A stretch of 64,000 bases of DNA from Phymatolithon calcareum (GCA_977006965.1 OZ345357.1:1364001-1428000); one strand, 5' to 3'; shown: positions 1 to 10,753, counted from the first letter of the stretch. Numbers and translations are program-made. Notes: generated from the letters alone by a model not told the origin.

Positions 1-1
1 A

Positions 2-2245
2 CTTCAGGCAAGTATCATGACTCCTGGCGGAATGAAAACAAGCCGCTTCATCGGGTGTGTCGCTGAAATTGTGCGGAGTGCGCTTGCAGAATGGGTCGAA
101 AAGTACGGCAACGATACCATCGGCTGGTCGTCACGTATTTCGGCTATGAGATTGAGCTTTCGTTGCAGCACACAGCTATGCTCCACATTTCAGGAAATCG
201 AGGAGGACAATACCCGTGCTCATAGGTGGAATATGAGACTGGTTTGGGAAATCCAATCATTCTTGCGATGGAAGATTGGAGAAGAGCCCGAAGATATTGA
301 CACGGACCTGCGGAAGTCAGAAGCACTCGTGATGCTGTTTATTCTTGGTTTTCCATCAGTACGAATCGAACATTGCGGAGAGTGTGAAAGTACAGCCACG
401 GAGAGCAATGACCCTGTGATCACTTTCGTACAGAAATTTACAGTGGCACCGATTGGCGGTCCTCAAAAAATTGTGATTACAGTTGAAGTGAACGTTGAGG
501 CCAGATGGGTCTCTTTGCGCATGGAATTGGAAGGTGTTGTATTTGACTGGCAAGGTTGGAAAGACACATTCATGGGCAGCATGTGTGCACAGAAAAGATG
601 GAGACTAAGTCGCGGGATCTCGAAGCATGAAACACTCCGCGAAGAAGGGAATCAATCTCAACTTTCCGAATCTATTCAGGAGATTGAATCGCCGGGATAT
701 CGTGAATATAATTCTTGGGCTGGTTGGCCCCCATTCATGCCGGAGATTGCCCAATATGAGTTCAAGGAAAGACTATTTATAAATACTTTTGATATTGAGT
801 ATTTGAATTCTGCACTGGATGCGCACTATCATAGTCAGTCGAGAGAAGAGGTCGGACCTGTGTACGAGGATGGAAGGGTCGCGCTTGAAGGTGGTCGCAA
901 GAACGAGGCGATGATTGTTTTTGGGCGTTGCATAAGAGAACAAGGAGACAGACGCGCTTTGCAAGATTTCGCCGATATTCTTCTGAAACAGAATCCTGTG
1001 AACAGGAATGATGCACGCCTATTGTGGATCAGGATGTACTCATGGTACGAGATATTGATTAATCGAAGACCAAGAGAGTTGGCCCATGACGTTTCCAATG
1101 AAATCGATCTTCAGCTACTGGCAGACAAGTGTGGACGTTTGTTGGAATCGACGGAAGACGATTGGCGTTTTGAGTATCTGAAAGCCTTTTCGTTGTTTCA
1201 TGTGAACGGGCCAGAGAATGCTGTGTCGGAGGCAGCCGTTTGTACAATGGAATCTATTCTTGTGAAAGGGAATGTCCCTTTCATTGCACTCCATCTCGCT
1301 ATCGCGTATCAAAGTCTATACGTGGAGTCGCGTGACTTGTTACAAAGGCAGCTCGCAGTACATGCTATTGTGCGAGCGGACATTGATTATCCAGTCAGTT
1401 TCGGTGCTCACCTCGGGATGTTACTCGAAAAAGGATTTTACACTTTTCGTAACAAGAAGCACATCTCCAAGTTGATCTCGTCCTGTTCGGAAGATTCCAT
1501 GTATTGTGGTGATGGGAAACGGTTGCAAGAACTATTTGAAAGGCTGTTCCTCATGCCTGAAACTCCAGACGGACACATAGATGGAAGTCGGCTCTCATTC
1601 GGAATGGGCAATCATCCAAAAGACGCTATCAGAGTTTACAAGAAGATTCTGCCTCGGGGGGGACAAAAGGCGTATGCATATAATCGTCTCGGATTGATAT
1701 ATCACCAGGGAGGACCAGATGTTCCGATCAACAGTTCAGATGCGAACAGTAGCTACTCGAATGCAATCGAGCGTGGGTCCACAGAAGCTCTTTGTAACAT
1801 GGGTGTTTTACTAAATGGAAACCAGGCCGAGGGCGATAACATTTCGTCGCTGCGAAAGGCTGTCGCGACCGGGAACAGTACAGCAATGAATAACCTGGGA
1901 GTGGCGTACGATCTTGGAAACGGAGTCGAGCGGAATGCTGTGGAAGCCAAGAAGCTCTACGAGCAAGCCATTGAAAAAGACCAAAATCCGATTGCTATTT
2001 TTAATCTCGCCCTCATGTACAAGTTTGGCGATTCTGAGTTTCGAAGCGAAGAGAAAATTGCCGAGCTGATGGACCGATTTTACAGACCAGACATGGACAC
2101 GTCAGGGATGTTCGTTTTGATGCAGGAAATTTCGAAGTTCTCAAATGCGGGGACCATGGAAGCACGAAACACTGATAGTTGGAAGGTGAAGGTGGAAGAA
2201 ATCGACGACTGTTTGGCATATGTGAAAGTGAAAGACGGAGAGTGA
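2..2245 (+). CDS. Membrane-anchored Sel1/TPR-solenoid protein, copy 1 (5' partial)
   Basis: The reading frame is open from base 2, so this is the 3' part of a longer gene; it corresponds to about residue 498 onward of copy 2. The visible part holds the middle domain and the C-terminal helical solenoid. Sel1-like repeats lie at about 1670-2050, with the pattern of a Leu-Gly pair, Tyr, Gly-x-Gly and a trailing A-x-x-x-x-x-x-A helix. Sel1 repeats usually serve as scaffolds for protein-protein binding; the ligand here is unknown. Compared with copies 2-4 the sequence is almost identical except for short patches at about 676-830, 1001-1050, 1130-1185, 1376-1410, 1480-1510, 1636-1690 and 1725-1795, all of them in frame. 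There is no AATAAA-bearing 3' block, unlike copies 2 and 4. Confidence 0.8.
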   Translation, partial: LQASIMTPGGMKTSRFIGCVAEIVRSALAEWVEKYGNDTIGWSSRISAMRLSFRCSTQLCSTFQEIEEDNTRAHRWNMRLVWEIQSFLRWKIGEEPEDIDTDLRKSEALVMLFILGFPSVRIEHCGECESTATESNDPVITFVQKFTVAPIGGPQKIVITVEVNVEARWVSLRMELEGVVFDWQGWKDTFMGSMCAQKRWRLSRGISKHETLREEGNQSQLSESIQEIESPGYREYNSWAGWPPFMPEIAQYEFKERLFINTFDIEYLNSALDAHYHSQSREEVGPVYEDGRVALEGGRKNEAMIVFGRCIREQGDRRALQDFADILLKQNPVNRNDARLLWIRMYSWYEILINRRPRELAHDVSNEIDLQLLADKCGRLLESTEDDWRFEYLKAFSLFHVNGPENAVSEAAVCTMESILVKGNVPFIALHLAIAYQSLYVESRDLLQRQLAVHAIVRADIDYPVSFGAHLGMLLEKGFYTFRNKKHISKLISSCSEDSMYCGDGKRLQELFERLFLMPETPDGHIDGSRLSFGMGNHPKDAIRVYKKILPRGGQKAYAYNRLGLIYHQGGPDVPINSSDANSSYSNAIERGSTEALCNMGVLLNGNQAEGDNISSLRKAVATGNSTAMNNLGVAYDLGNGVERNAVEAKKLYEQAIEKDQNPIAIFNLALMYKFGDSEFRSEEKIAELMDRFYRPDMDTSGMFVLMQEISKFSNAGTMEARNTDSWKVKVEEIDDCLAYVKVKDGE

Positions 2246-2469
2246 AATATGAAGATGTCCTTCGGAGACGAGGAACTACAGTACTAGAACGAAATTTGAA
2301 ATTGTATAGCTATGAACAGGGCGAAGAGAAAATGTTGGATTTAGTAAATGTGAGTACTGTACATGCTCTTCGGGACTACTTGTAAACTAAACTGCATGTC
2401 GTGGTCTGGTGAGCAAACAGGATATACAGTACGCGTTGTCCTGCATTTGGTTCATTTAACTTGTAATTT

Positions 2470-4110
2470 TTGGCTCTGCTGATTTTAAATTCACGCACCC
2501 TCGCCCTCCTCTGGGCGCACCGTCTCGACGCCTCCGTGCGCACCCTCTGCGATCTACGTCTCTCGTCCGATCTCTTCGCCCACTCCTTCGTCCTCGCGTC
2601 CGCCTCGCCCGTCCTCGCAAAATCCTTCGCCTCCCGCACCTCCTCTCCGCTCCTCTCCAACGCGTCCTCGCACGTACAGCACGCTGCACTCGCCTTCGCC
2701 TACATCTTGCCGACCTTCTCGAGCTTGCCGCCCTCTGCTCCGCCCTGGTAATGCCGCGCGCGGTCGCGCACATCGACCGCGCACTCGCCGCGTCCGTCGC
2801 CCCGATACGGCGCTCGCGGGGCTGTGCGCTGCGTTCGTGAAGCGCCGGCTGGGCGAGGTTGCCGACGGGGTGGAATGGAAGCGGCTTTCCGTTGAGCGTG
2901 TGGAGGAGGTGCTGCGTGTGCAGGATCTCATGCCGAGGAATGAGGAGGGGGTGTTTCGCTTGTTGGAGAAGTGGCTGGCGGTTGATTTGAAGGGAAGAAG
3001 GATGGAGGTTGGGGCGGCTTTGAGATTGGTGAGGTTTCCGACTGTGAGTGATAGGGCGCTTGTGCGTGTGTCGAGGTCAGCGTATTTTGTGGGGTTTGAT
3101 GAATTTTATCAGTTGTTGTTGGAGGCTTTTATTCGAAGGGCAGAGGTGAGACTTGTGCGTGCGCCGAGGATTGAACGCGGGGAGGCGGATGGGGGGAAGG
3201 GGATGGTGTGGGGAAAGGCGGCGATTACGGATTGTGGATTGGGGGAATTGGCGGAGGGGGAGGTGATGAATGCGAGGAATCAACAGGCGGTGCTTCTTGA
3301 GGGATTATTGCCGCTAAGATGGTATAAGAATTTGATGTTTCGGACGAGTAGTGCTTCCGCTATGCTGTTTACGATTGTTGTGCCCAACTAGTCGGTTTGT
3401 ATGAAGAGGGTGCGGTCGGAGTCAAGGTCGTTTGCTAATCATCGATGATTGCTGTGGGTTGACCCTTTGCGACGGCGGCGGCGGCGGCGGCGGCGGCGGC
3501 TGCCGCGCGGGTGAGACTGAGGAGGGAGCGTCGCAACAGTTCCCTCGTCCTACTTTGGCAGGGTCAAGTTCCACCGCTGCTGTGGAGGGTGGTGCGGATT
3601 ACATTTCGTTGTTTTTGTGTTGAGAATCGGAAGAGGAACGGGCGTCGTCTGTGTCCTATGCGCTGTTTGTTGCCTTCGCGGAGGAGGAGTATGGGATGGA
3701 GAGGAAGGTATGCACGGGAAGGACGCTCTCGGCGGATGGACAGGCAATGGGATTTCGACGACATACGCGTCGTTCACGGATTTTGGAACGTTGTGTTCAT
3801 AACGCGAAAAGAGATGAGATTGTTATCGGCGCTCATGTGGTCGACCACATATCCGGTGCAGAGGGCAGTGGGGTTGAACGACCGGATGTGGAGAGGTTGG
3901 AAGTGTCGAAGATTGCAACGGATTCAAGTAAGCGGTCGTCGCACAGTACGGAACGATGGCCATTGTCACTGCCGAGACCGGGGTCCATTGAGTGGCAGAG
4001 ATACGTTGCGCGATTTGCCGCTGAGCATTGTGCTGCACCCTGTGTTGCAGACGGCGGCCGGACGCGCTTTTCTCAGTCTGGAAGCAGAAATGCTGAGTGA
4101 GGGCGAATGA
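2470..4110 (+). pseudogene. BTB-BACK-MATH-like pseudogene, unit 1
   Basis: The region reads as a decayed BTB protein. An N-terminal BTB-like stretch lies at 2470-2700 (a C-D-L...F-A-H-S-F-V-L-A-S-A-S-P-V-L pattern). It continues in a second frame (about 2706-2785) and then in a third frame as a BACK-like helical domain (2787-3390) that ends at a TAG. A MATH-like part follows from about 3390 to 3840 (strands ending R-D-E-I-V-I-G-A-H-V). An in-frame TGA at about 3620 splits the MATH-like part. A GGC repeat at 3474-3500 shifts the frame. BTB proteins of this kind usually act as substrate adaptors for Cullin-3 ligases. The BTB and BACK calls are fair; the MATH call is tentative. Confidence 0.55.
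3474..3500. repeat. (GGC)9 microsatellite in the BTB pseudogene
   Basis: Nine GGC units occur here, against eight in unit 2 (about 26424-26447), four in unit 3 (about 41139-41150) and six in unit 4 (about 55551-55568). The array length varies between copies, as expected of replication slippage. Confidence 0.8.
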
Positions 4111-4219
4111 GAAAGAGGCGAGGAGAAACTTGGGAGTGCAAAAACCGGATGAAGCTTTCCTGCGTGGATCTAGCGCGGTGAATGTGAATGTGAAGGAGGC
4201 GGAGGGACAGGCGGGGAAA

Positions 4220-5308
4220 TGAGGGAGGATGATGTGCGGTGGACGATGATTGCAATCGGCAGATATACTTTTGTATACTGTACAGTAGTACTGTAGTTTA
4301 CGTTGATTTCGACATTTTGTTGTGTTTCGTTAAACAACTACAGTAGCTGACTTTTATATACTGTATTTTAGGGAGTGCAGAGGCACTGCACTTTTTATCT
4401 GTTAATATTTGTGCGCGATATCGCGCATTTTGCCAGACTTGTCAGCACATGATAGACTACAGTACAAGTAAGGTTAATCCAAATTTTTGAAAATAGAAGC
4501 ACCACATCCGTTGTTTCGGTTATCGTCGCCTCCCATGGTTTCGTTTTTGCCGGCGAATGAGCCTGCCTTCGCTGTACCATAGTTTTGCGCATCGACATGC
4601 GGGGACAGCTCTTCGCTACTGTATCCTCCCCAACAGAGTGATCTCCTTGGTATTCTGCGGTGGCGGGATTATGTCCAAGTATTCGCGATGTGACGTTGCA
4701 CGTCGTGAGGTTTTCAGGGTCAGTAGGAGGTTGTGTACCGGTTGGCGGAATCGCTCTGTTGATCAGCAGTATTCTTAGACATTGAGCTTCTTCGCATTCA
4801 GGCGCGGAGTACTTACAACATGGTTTTGGACTGACGGCCGGTTGTGTCGTTAGCATAGGTCATCATCCATTGCTTGGAGACAAACCTTAGCACCCATCGC
4901 AAACGGCGGAAGGATCGTAACGATGGAAATTGGGATACTGAGGATTCAAATTTGATGCGAATGCCCGGAGGGCACAATCAACCTTATTACATCCGCCTTT
5001 ATCCTTAACTTGGTGGTGAGCGAGAAGGAATGCAATAAATGGGCACACTGCCCGCTGCACTAGAAGCTCAGGAAGGAATCGTCTAATAGTGGCGTTCAGA
5101 TGCGATACATGGGGTCTAGATTTTCACCTTCACATGCAAGTCTATATCACTGCACACTCATCTCTCGCACGTAGAACTGCTCTCAACTTTTTATCAGTAT
5201 ACAAGCTGTAGGCTCACCGCTCATACCGCAAACTGGAACCGGAGGCAAACTTGCCGTCGCCCGTGCTTACGCATAGAGTCGCGCGGGATTTACAAAGCTT
5301 TTGCACAT
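4220..5308. other. Spacer with one unassigned ORF, unit 1
   Basis: No recognisable gene lies here. A 153-codon minus-strand frame at 4395-4856, with several cysteines, recurs in every unit (27338-27799, 42048-42497, 56471-56932). It resembles no family I know, and its conservation is explained by recent duplication. Many TACTGTA/TACAGTA words cluster at 4270-4370. Confidence 0.4.
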
Positions 5309-6235
5309 TTAAACGTTACTCGCTGCAGTAGGTTTTGACGAACTTTTCCGCCTCGATTTATCGTTCTTTCTCGACGCCTTTTTTGCACTGTTCTTAACCC
5401 CAGAACCGGCTGCTGCACCGCTTTTCGAAGTTCCGCCTTTCCCCTTCGAGCTCCAGTTAGCGTGTTTTGATGACCCGCCCTTATCGCCACGCCTGCCTGA
5501 GTCTTTCGTTTTGGAGACAGGACCAGACGGCGGCATTCCTGATGATCCGCCGTGATGTCCATAGTCATGCGAAGACCTCTTAGTCATGTAAATCTCTTTG
5601 TCCAACTTGTTCTTTGCTTAAAGCAGAGCCATGAACTTGAGGTGCTCTATTTCGCAAATGCGCTGACATTCCGCCGCCTCACCTGCACCATCGCGCACAA
5701 GGTTGCGCAGGCGTTCTAATTCGGCCAACCGTCGAGGGTTTGGAGGTGATGATTCAACCTCGGCAGTGGGACGCGACGAACGTGCTTGTTCTGCATCCCT
5801 ATCAACAACCATGCGGTCATCGTCCGACGTGATGCTTTCACCAATAGTCCCATTGCTGTCCGCTGTATTACCAGAGTCGACTTTTCGCGCCCTTGGCTTC
5901 TTGCTGCTGGACGCACCACCTGTGGTATCAGCAGGCGTCGGAAGCTCCACTTTGGGTGCGTCATTGTCCTTCGCTGTTTGGATAAGTTTTGAATACAACC
6001 GTTTAGTGCGCTCTATACGCTTCCGGCCATCACGCTCTTGAGCTTTAACATACTTGATCCCCTTCTGCAGCTTGACCTTATTTTCCGCTTCACGCTGGCT
6101 TTCACGTTCCAGCTCTTTGACATTCATCGTGGCCAATGCAGCATCTACGTCCGCTTTGCGCCTCGCTTCCATTTCCGATTCCAGTTTCTTCAACGCCTCA
6201 TCAAACTCCCTCTTCACTCGGCGTTTCTTCTCCAT
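5309..6235 (-). pseudogene. Charged coiled-coil protein, broken copy, unit 1
   Basis: The frame begins with M-E-K-K-R-R-V at 6235. In intact copies it gives a 315-residue protein: a Lys/Glu-rich coiled coil (about 1-90), a Ser/Asp-rich linker, a second helix, and a Ser/Gly/Lys-rich basic tail that looks like a nuclear or nucleic-acid-binding tail. No family was recognised. In this copy a GAA codon has become TAA near 5620, and an extra T near 5333 shifts the final frame. Confidence 0.55.
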
Positions 6236-6260
6236 ATTTGTTCGTCGTTTCTCAATATGT

Positions 6261-6996
6261 TCAATGTGCCGTTGAGTGGAAGGCATACACGAAGCACACC
6301 ATGGGAAGCGAGTAAAGCAGACCGCCAAGTTTGAAGCTGAAAAGAGTGCTCGGGGGCGGGACGGTCCAGCCGGCCTCACCGCCGTGCGAAGTCGCCAGCC
6401 GAAAAAGAAGGGCAAGAACTTGGATGTAGCAGCCAGCCGTGGCCAGTGCACTCGCGGGACCGAAAACTGAGAGGATGGAAGAAAGAGTGACCCAGTACAG
6501 TGAAATGAGTACACCAATAATTCGGGCAGATTTGCTGAGTGCATCGGTCCCGGCAATCATGTCAGGCAGCAGGTCGGCAACAGGAAATGGCAGCTACGGC
6601 AAGGGCGAGCGCAAGAAGAACGTCCGAGATAGTACCTTGGACAGTGCCGAAGTAGTACGTGACAAAATCTGTGTACGTGCTCTTCTTGCATTGAATACCG
6701 GCATTGATGACAGCCTGCGCGGCGAAGAAGGCCATGACAGCAAAGAGCACAAGTAAGCCGAGCACCACAATGGGTCCTGATAGCATCATGGCATACGGTA
6801 GCGAGAGCATGGATGCACCAAGGGCACAGGCGGCAAGGTTCATTGCGGACGAGAAAATGGTACCTGTCTTCTCTGGTGCGTCTGCGCCTTCGATTTCACC
6901 CACCCATGTGTACCCATCGCGTGCGGTTTTCTCAGTCGAGCTCGGAGACGCAGTGGTTACGGGCAACAGAGGGGCACTTTCGGGATCTGAAGCCAT
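6261..6996 (-). pseudogene. Truncated amino-acid permease (AAAP/SLC38-like), unit 1
   Basis: From the ATG at 6996 the product has a polar N-terminus and then hydrophobic segments typical of the AAAP (Aa_trans) family, starting with G-T-I-F-S-S-A-M-N-L and S-M-L-S-L-P-Y-A. These carriers are proton- or sodium-coupled amino-acid transporters with about 10-11 membrane segments. An 11-base deletion near 6585 shifts the frame after the third segment. Homology resumes in another frame at 6560 and ends at 6261 after the sixth segment. The C-terminal half is absent, so this is a non-functional fragment. Confidence 0.65.
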
Positions 6997-7647
6997 CTTT
7001 CGTGAGGATGGCACTTGAGAATGTACCGTCAAGGAGATGATTCTTGACAATTAGATGCTTCCTTGACGACTGAAGACTCGAATACACTTTGGCTCACGGC
7101 TGCTGGAATGAAGGCTGAAATATTTTGAGGAGAAGGGCTTAAGTCTCGGCTTAAGAGGGGACCATTAGATCGAGCATTGATACCCGACAAGTCAAGGAGG
7201 ATGTTGACAACTTTGCCGTGTTGCGTTGTCGGGGGCCCATTAACCGCAGTTTTGCCAAGATCAGACCCCGAATTTCAATTGTGCAACTCGCAACCAGGTA
7301 GGGGTTATGGGAATTGGCCGGTGTGATTCGGGCACGGGGTGAGGGGAGACTGTTTTGTTCGCGAGAACATTGGTTATGGCTGCCGTATAGCGTATACGCA
7401 TCTGCACCGGATCACGCTGCTGGGCACTGTAACGCAGAATCAATTGCCCAATTATACCGATTTTTTCCAGAGCTGTAATGCAGAAATCTCAGCGTAATCT
7501 GATGATGCTCTCGGCCAAGGAGCACATACGGAAGAGCATCCTGTTGTCAATGAATCATTCAGGCCGGTCACTCTCCTCTGTTTAGGCCCTTACTGACGCT
7601 GATCGTTCGGTGGAAAATCAATCCCGGCTGGTATAGTGTCTATGATC
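6997..7647. other. Spacer between permease and cyclophilin, unit 1
   Basis: About 650 bases without a recognisable gene. The region contains several short inverted words but no stable RNA gene that I can identify. It may hold the permease promoter and the cyclophilin 3' end. Confidence 0.4.
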
Positions 7648-8904
7648 TCACCGCCCATCCCAGTAACCCCGTGATGAATGCCCGTCTCGTCGTCTATGCA
7701 CGGACTGTGGGAGTCCCTCGCGGGCCTCGTACTCATCTGCGTCTTCCTCAAGCTTACGCTCGTCATGTGCACCGGGAAGGGTGAGAGGTTTTGCAAACCA
7801 CGAGCGAGCGGCGTCATTTTCTGAGCGAGCCTTACAACCACTGACGCGAGCTGCAAGCACCTTTTTCTCGAAACTTGCCAGCTTGTGCAGTACCTCAGCC
7901 TCCTGCGATCCTGATTTTCCATGACGGCGGCTGCGCGGAACAGAGATAGCGTCGAGCTTGCTATTGCGTTTACCCCCTATCTTGACCGCCGCAAAATCGG
8001 TCGCAGGTCTTGTTGATGGAGCTGGGGGGTAGGCATTTGCTGCTGACGCCACACCATTTTTTTGCGGTTTTGCAGATTTTTTTGACCCTACCGCGTAGTA
8101 ATGCTGCTCGGAGTCTGTCAAATTCTGCACGCGCCTCAGTGGCCTTATCCACGGCGCCGTTTTGCGGGGGCTGGGACGCGGAGGCACTCTTACTCGATGG
8201 TACGGGCACAACAGGCATGACTTTTCCTTGTGCTATGGACTTTTTTTTGGGAAGCGGTGCCGGACCGTCATCCTCGCTATCGTCATCCTCATGCAATGCA
8301 AAAGAGAGTCTGTGCGTGTCGCGGACAGCAACCTTACGAAGCGGATCCTCGCGTTTTTGTATACTTGGAGCCTTTTTTCCTTTGCGTTTCTAACGATTTC
8401 GGGAAACGGGTTGTCAACAACGTCGATACCGAGAATTTTTGGCGGCTCGTCAGCATCCTTCGCCGCTTCCGCAAGCGCGAGAGCATTGAAGATAGTGTCC
8501 CCGACGACATTTCCTACGATAGTATGCAAACCATTGAGCCATGGCGTCTCAGCAAGCGTAATGAAGAACTGCGACCCGCACAATCCGTCTTCGTCGGCGA
8601 CAAGAGCGACTAATCCGCGACGGCGAAACTTAAGCCGTCCGTGTGCCTCGCGACGCAGCGGACCAGGAAACGCAGCTGCGCCACCAGATCCAGTACCCGA
8701 AGGGTCGCCGCCCTGGATAAGGACCCCGGGAACGACACGATGAAAAGCTAACCCATCGTAATAGGAATTCAATGCATGCTGCACCACGCTCCGTCCCGCA
8801 CGTGGGCTCTCGTCTGCCCACAGTGCTACGGATATAGGCCCGTGTGTTGTGCGCAGCGTTAACAATCCCCGCGTCCCGGGTTCGAGCGCATACACGCTCG
8901 ACAT
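7648..8904 (-). pseudogene. CWC27: CWC27-like spliceosomal cyclophilin, frameshifted, unit 1
   Basis: From the ATG at 8904 the first ~175 residues form a cyclophilin-type peptidyl-prolyl isomerase domain (F-H-R-V-V-P-G, Q-G-G-D-P-S-G-T-G-S-G-G, G-S-Q-F-F-I-T-L, H-T-I-V-G). The N-terminus M-S-S-V-Y-A-L-E-P and the domain end N-P-F-P-E-I-V fit CWC27, a component of activated spliceosomes. Near 8371-8387 the homology moves one base back into another frame, where an acidic stretch, an E-A-R-A-E-F-D-R-L-R helix and a Q-E-A-E-V-L-H-K-L segment match the CWC27 C-terminal half. A seventh T near 8076 shifts this copy again. The last part (to TGA at 7648) has the expected W-F-A-K...D-E-Y-E-A-R end. The cyclophilin part may still be translated alone to 8233. 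Confidence 0.7.
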
Positions 8905-9092
8905 TGCACAGTGCGAATGTAGTACACAATGCAGATCGTTTAGGTCCTCGACTGATGAAGGGCCCATGCTTTTGGACTTTTCCTTACAGTTCAGGCTCTC
9001 TGATTTTATCATACTCGTACAGTACCTACATCTTTAGTCGAATCCTCCAAGCATCCTCTCTGCAAAAATAAAACTGTGCGCCGAGGCTGGCG

Positions 9093-9815
9093 CTATGTGT
9101 CGCGTTCGCCTTCTTCTTCGCTTTCTTCCTCGCTACTACTCACGTCCTCATATCCTTCCAGAATCCCCGTTGGTACTGAGACCGAATTTTTCACTTCGTG
9201 AGCTACTCGCAGCTTATCAGTTTCCACATTCGTCCGTGCTATGGGCCTGTCTTTAACATTCTCGCTGTCCATGGCATCCCCGTCTATCCTCTTCCGCTTC
9301 GCAACAACCTTGATCAGTCCAAGCGTCCCGCGAGGTCTCTTGCTGCGCGCATCCTCCTTTCGCCTCGCGCCAGCGATAGCCTCCAGAGCGCGATCAACAC
9401 CAAAGGCGCCTTTGGCAGCAGCGACGCCCCGCTGAATTGCCTCACGCTTCTCCAAAAAAGCGGACACCTCTGCACGCTCCGCAGCTTCGCCGTCTGCTGC
9501 GCGTGCGCGCTCCACAGCTTCAATGCCACCAAGAAATGCGATGTCCTCCTCTACCAAGGCCCTTTCGTCCGTACGCTCCGCATCGCGTTCCGCATCTTTT
9601 CTATTCTTTTCTTCCTGTAGTCGTGCGAACAAATCCTTACCGTCACCAACAGAGCCACTCCCGTCACCTTGGGCACGCACAAAGTTGGGGTACTCCACAC
9701 CAACGGTTTCCAGCCCAGCAGCGTTCGCGGCAGCTGCACCGAACACTTCCTCGGTGAGTCGCATCGCATGGCCCGGTGTTGTTGTTGTCCCCTTTTCCCG
9801 CGCCGTCGATGCCAT
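9093..9815 (-). CDS. FAM192A: FAM192A/Fyv6-like protein, unit 1
   Basis: 240 residues from the ATG at 9815. An upstream in-frame ATG at 9884 would add 23 residues that look unlike the family, so it is less likely. The core reads N-F-V-R...D-L-F-A-R-L-Q-E-E-K-N-R-K-D...E-E-D-I-A-F-L, the signature of the FAM192A/NIP30 N-terminal domain. Then come a charged helix, a basic patch and an acidic C-terminal tail (S-S-S-E-E-E-S-E-E-E). The human member binds the proteasome activator PA28-gamma; the yeast member Fyv6 acts in the second step of splicing. It lies 188 bases upstream of, and on the same strand as, the cyclophilin gene. Confidence 0.7.
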   Translation of the reverse strand: MASTAREKGTTTTPGHAMRLTEEVFGAAAANAAGLETVGVEYPNFVRAQGDGSGSVGDGKDLFARLQEEKNRKDAERDAERTDERALVEEDIAFLGGIEAVERARAADGEAAERAEVSAFLEKREAIQRGVAAAKGAFGVDRALEAIAGARRKEDARSKRPRGTLGLIKVVAKRKRIDGDAMDSENVKDRPIARTNVETDKLRVAHEVKNSVSVPTGILEGYEDVSSSEEESEEEGERDT

Positions 9816-10350
9816 GTTGATGTCGCAGTTCGCGGAAGTGCCCACTAATGAGTCGACCAGGGAAGGGTATCCAGAGTGGACCATCTTGAAGAGGAATTGT
9901 CTGTGCTGTAAGTACTGAAGTATGATAGAGTTTGATCTCCATGATCTGCAATTCTGTGTCATGCGGGGAAACTGCACAGGTCTCTGTCCTTCGAAAACAT
10001 AGAACGGCAGAAGAGCTAATCTCGACTCCCTTTGGGGCAGATTTAGAGCCGCGTAAGTTGCATGAGGATTTTTGATAATAATTCACAGCCGTGCCTGACG
10101 GCATGATTTCAAAAAACGGTCAAACTTGAAAGCATGAAGTACTACAGTGCTTGAGTGAATGTACCTCCAGTCTCCCTAAATAGTGCAAAACTGTAACACG
10201 TGACCGAGGACACAAAAAAAGTCTTGTACAACACTAGGACTAGCATAGAAAATATCTTTTGACAAAATACGCACGGCTAACGCTCGGACAAACGCTTTCA
10301 AATCTTCAGTCTGGCTACAACTTCGTTTGTGGTATAACACAAGTGCGGCG
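9816..10350. other. Spacer upstream of FAM192A, unit 1
   Basis: No gene is assigned. An 87-codon minus-strand frame at 10176-10439 overlaps the small plus-strand ORF at 10351. I could not decide which strand, if either, is coding. Confidence 0.35.
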
Positions 10351-10485
10351 ATGGATGCATCGGAGCTGTTACTCGACTTCATTTCTCCGTACAAAGAGAT
10401 CTCTTGGGAGGAAATGAATACCCTGGTCGAAGGTAACATTTTGGAAAAGTCACTTTCGAACGTGGTACAAACTATGGACAGCTAA
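10351..10485 (+). CDS. Small conserved ORF, 44 codons, unit 1
   Basis: The frame starts M-D-A-S-E-L-L-L-D-F-I and ends at TAA 10483-10485. It is acidic and probably helical. It precedes the 142-codon ORF by about 270 bases on the same strand and could be an upstream exon or an independent short peptide. The family is unknown. Confidence 0.25.
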   Translation: MDASELLLDFISPYKEISWEEMNTLVEGNILEKSLSNVVQTMDS

Positions 10486-10753
10486 AGTGTTTCGGACGTA
10501 TCAATAACGAATTGACGTTAGTGCCCGGGTATTGTGCCGTCAAGAACAATCTTTATACCTGTACCGTGGTATGCTGCAATTGAGAGCTCAAGATGTTTTA
10601 GGACTGCAGGAGGGATATGGTAGCGTTGGCCGAAGTACTCATTCACTTTGAAAGATTGAAGTGGGAAAACGCAGGTAGCAGAAACATTTTCCCCATTTGT
10701 CTCAGAAATTGTGCAACTTCCCAAGTTAGATTCGACGTGAAGAAAGTTGCTTC

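Noticed and set aside
3615-3630. TGA in the MATH-like part read as selenocysteine or a reassigned codon
   Set aside because: The Sel1 genes end at TGA and several other frames are broken nearby; plain decay explains it.
4395-4856. 153-codon minus-strand frame in the spacer
   Set aside because: No recognised family, no promoter signal, and its presence in all units follows from recent duplication. Mentioned under the spacer only.
10176-10439. 87-codon minus-strand frame
   Set aside because: Broken by small deletions in unit 4 and overlapped by the plus-strand 44-codon ORF; not enough support.
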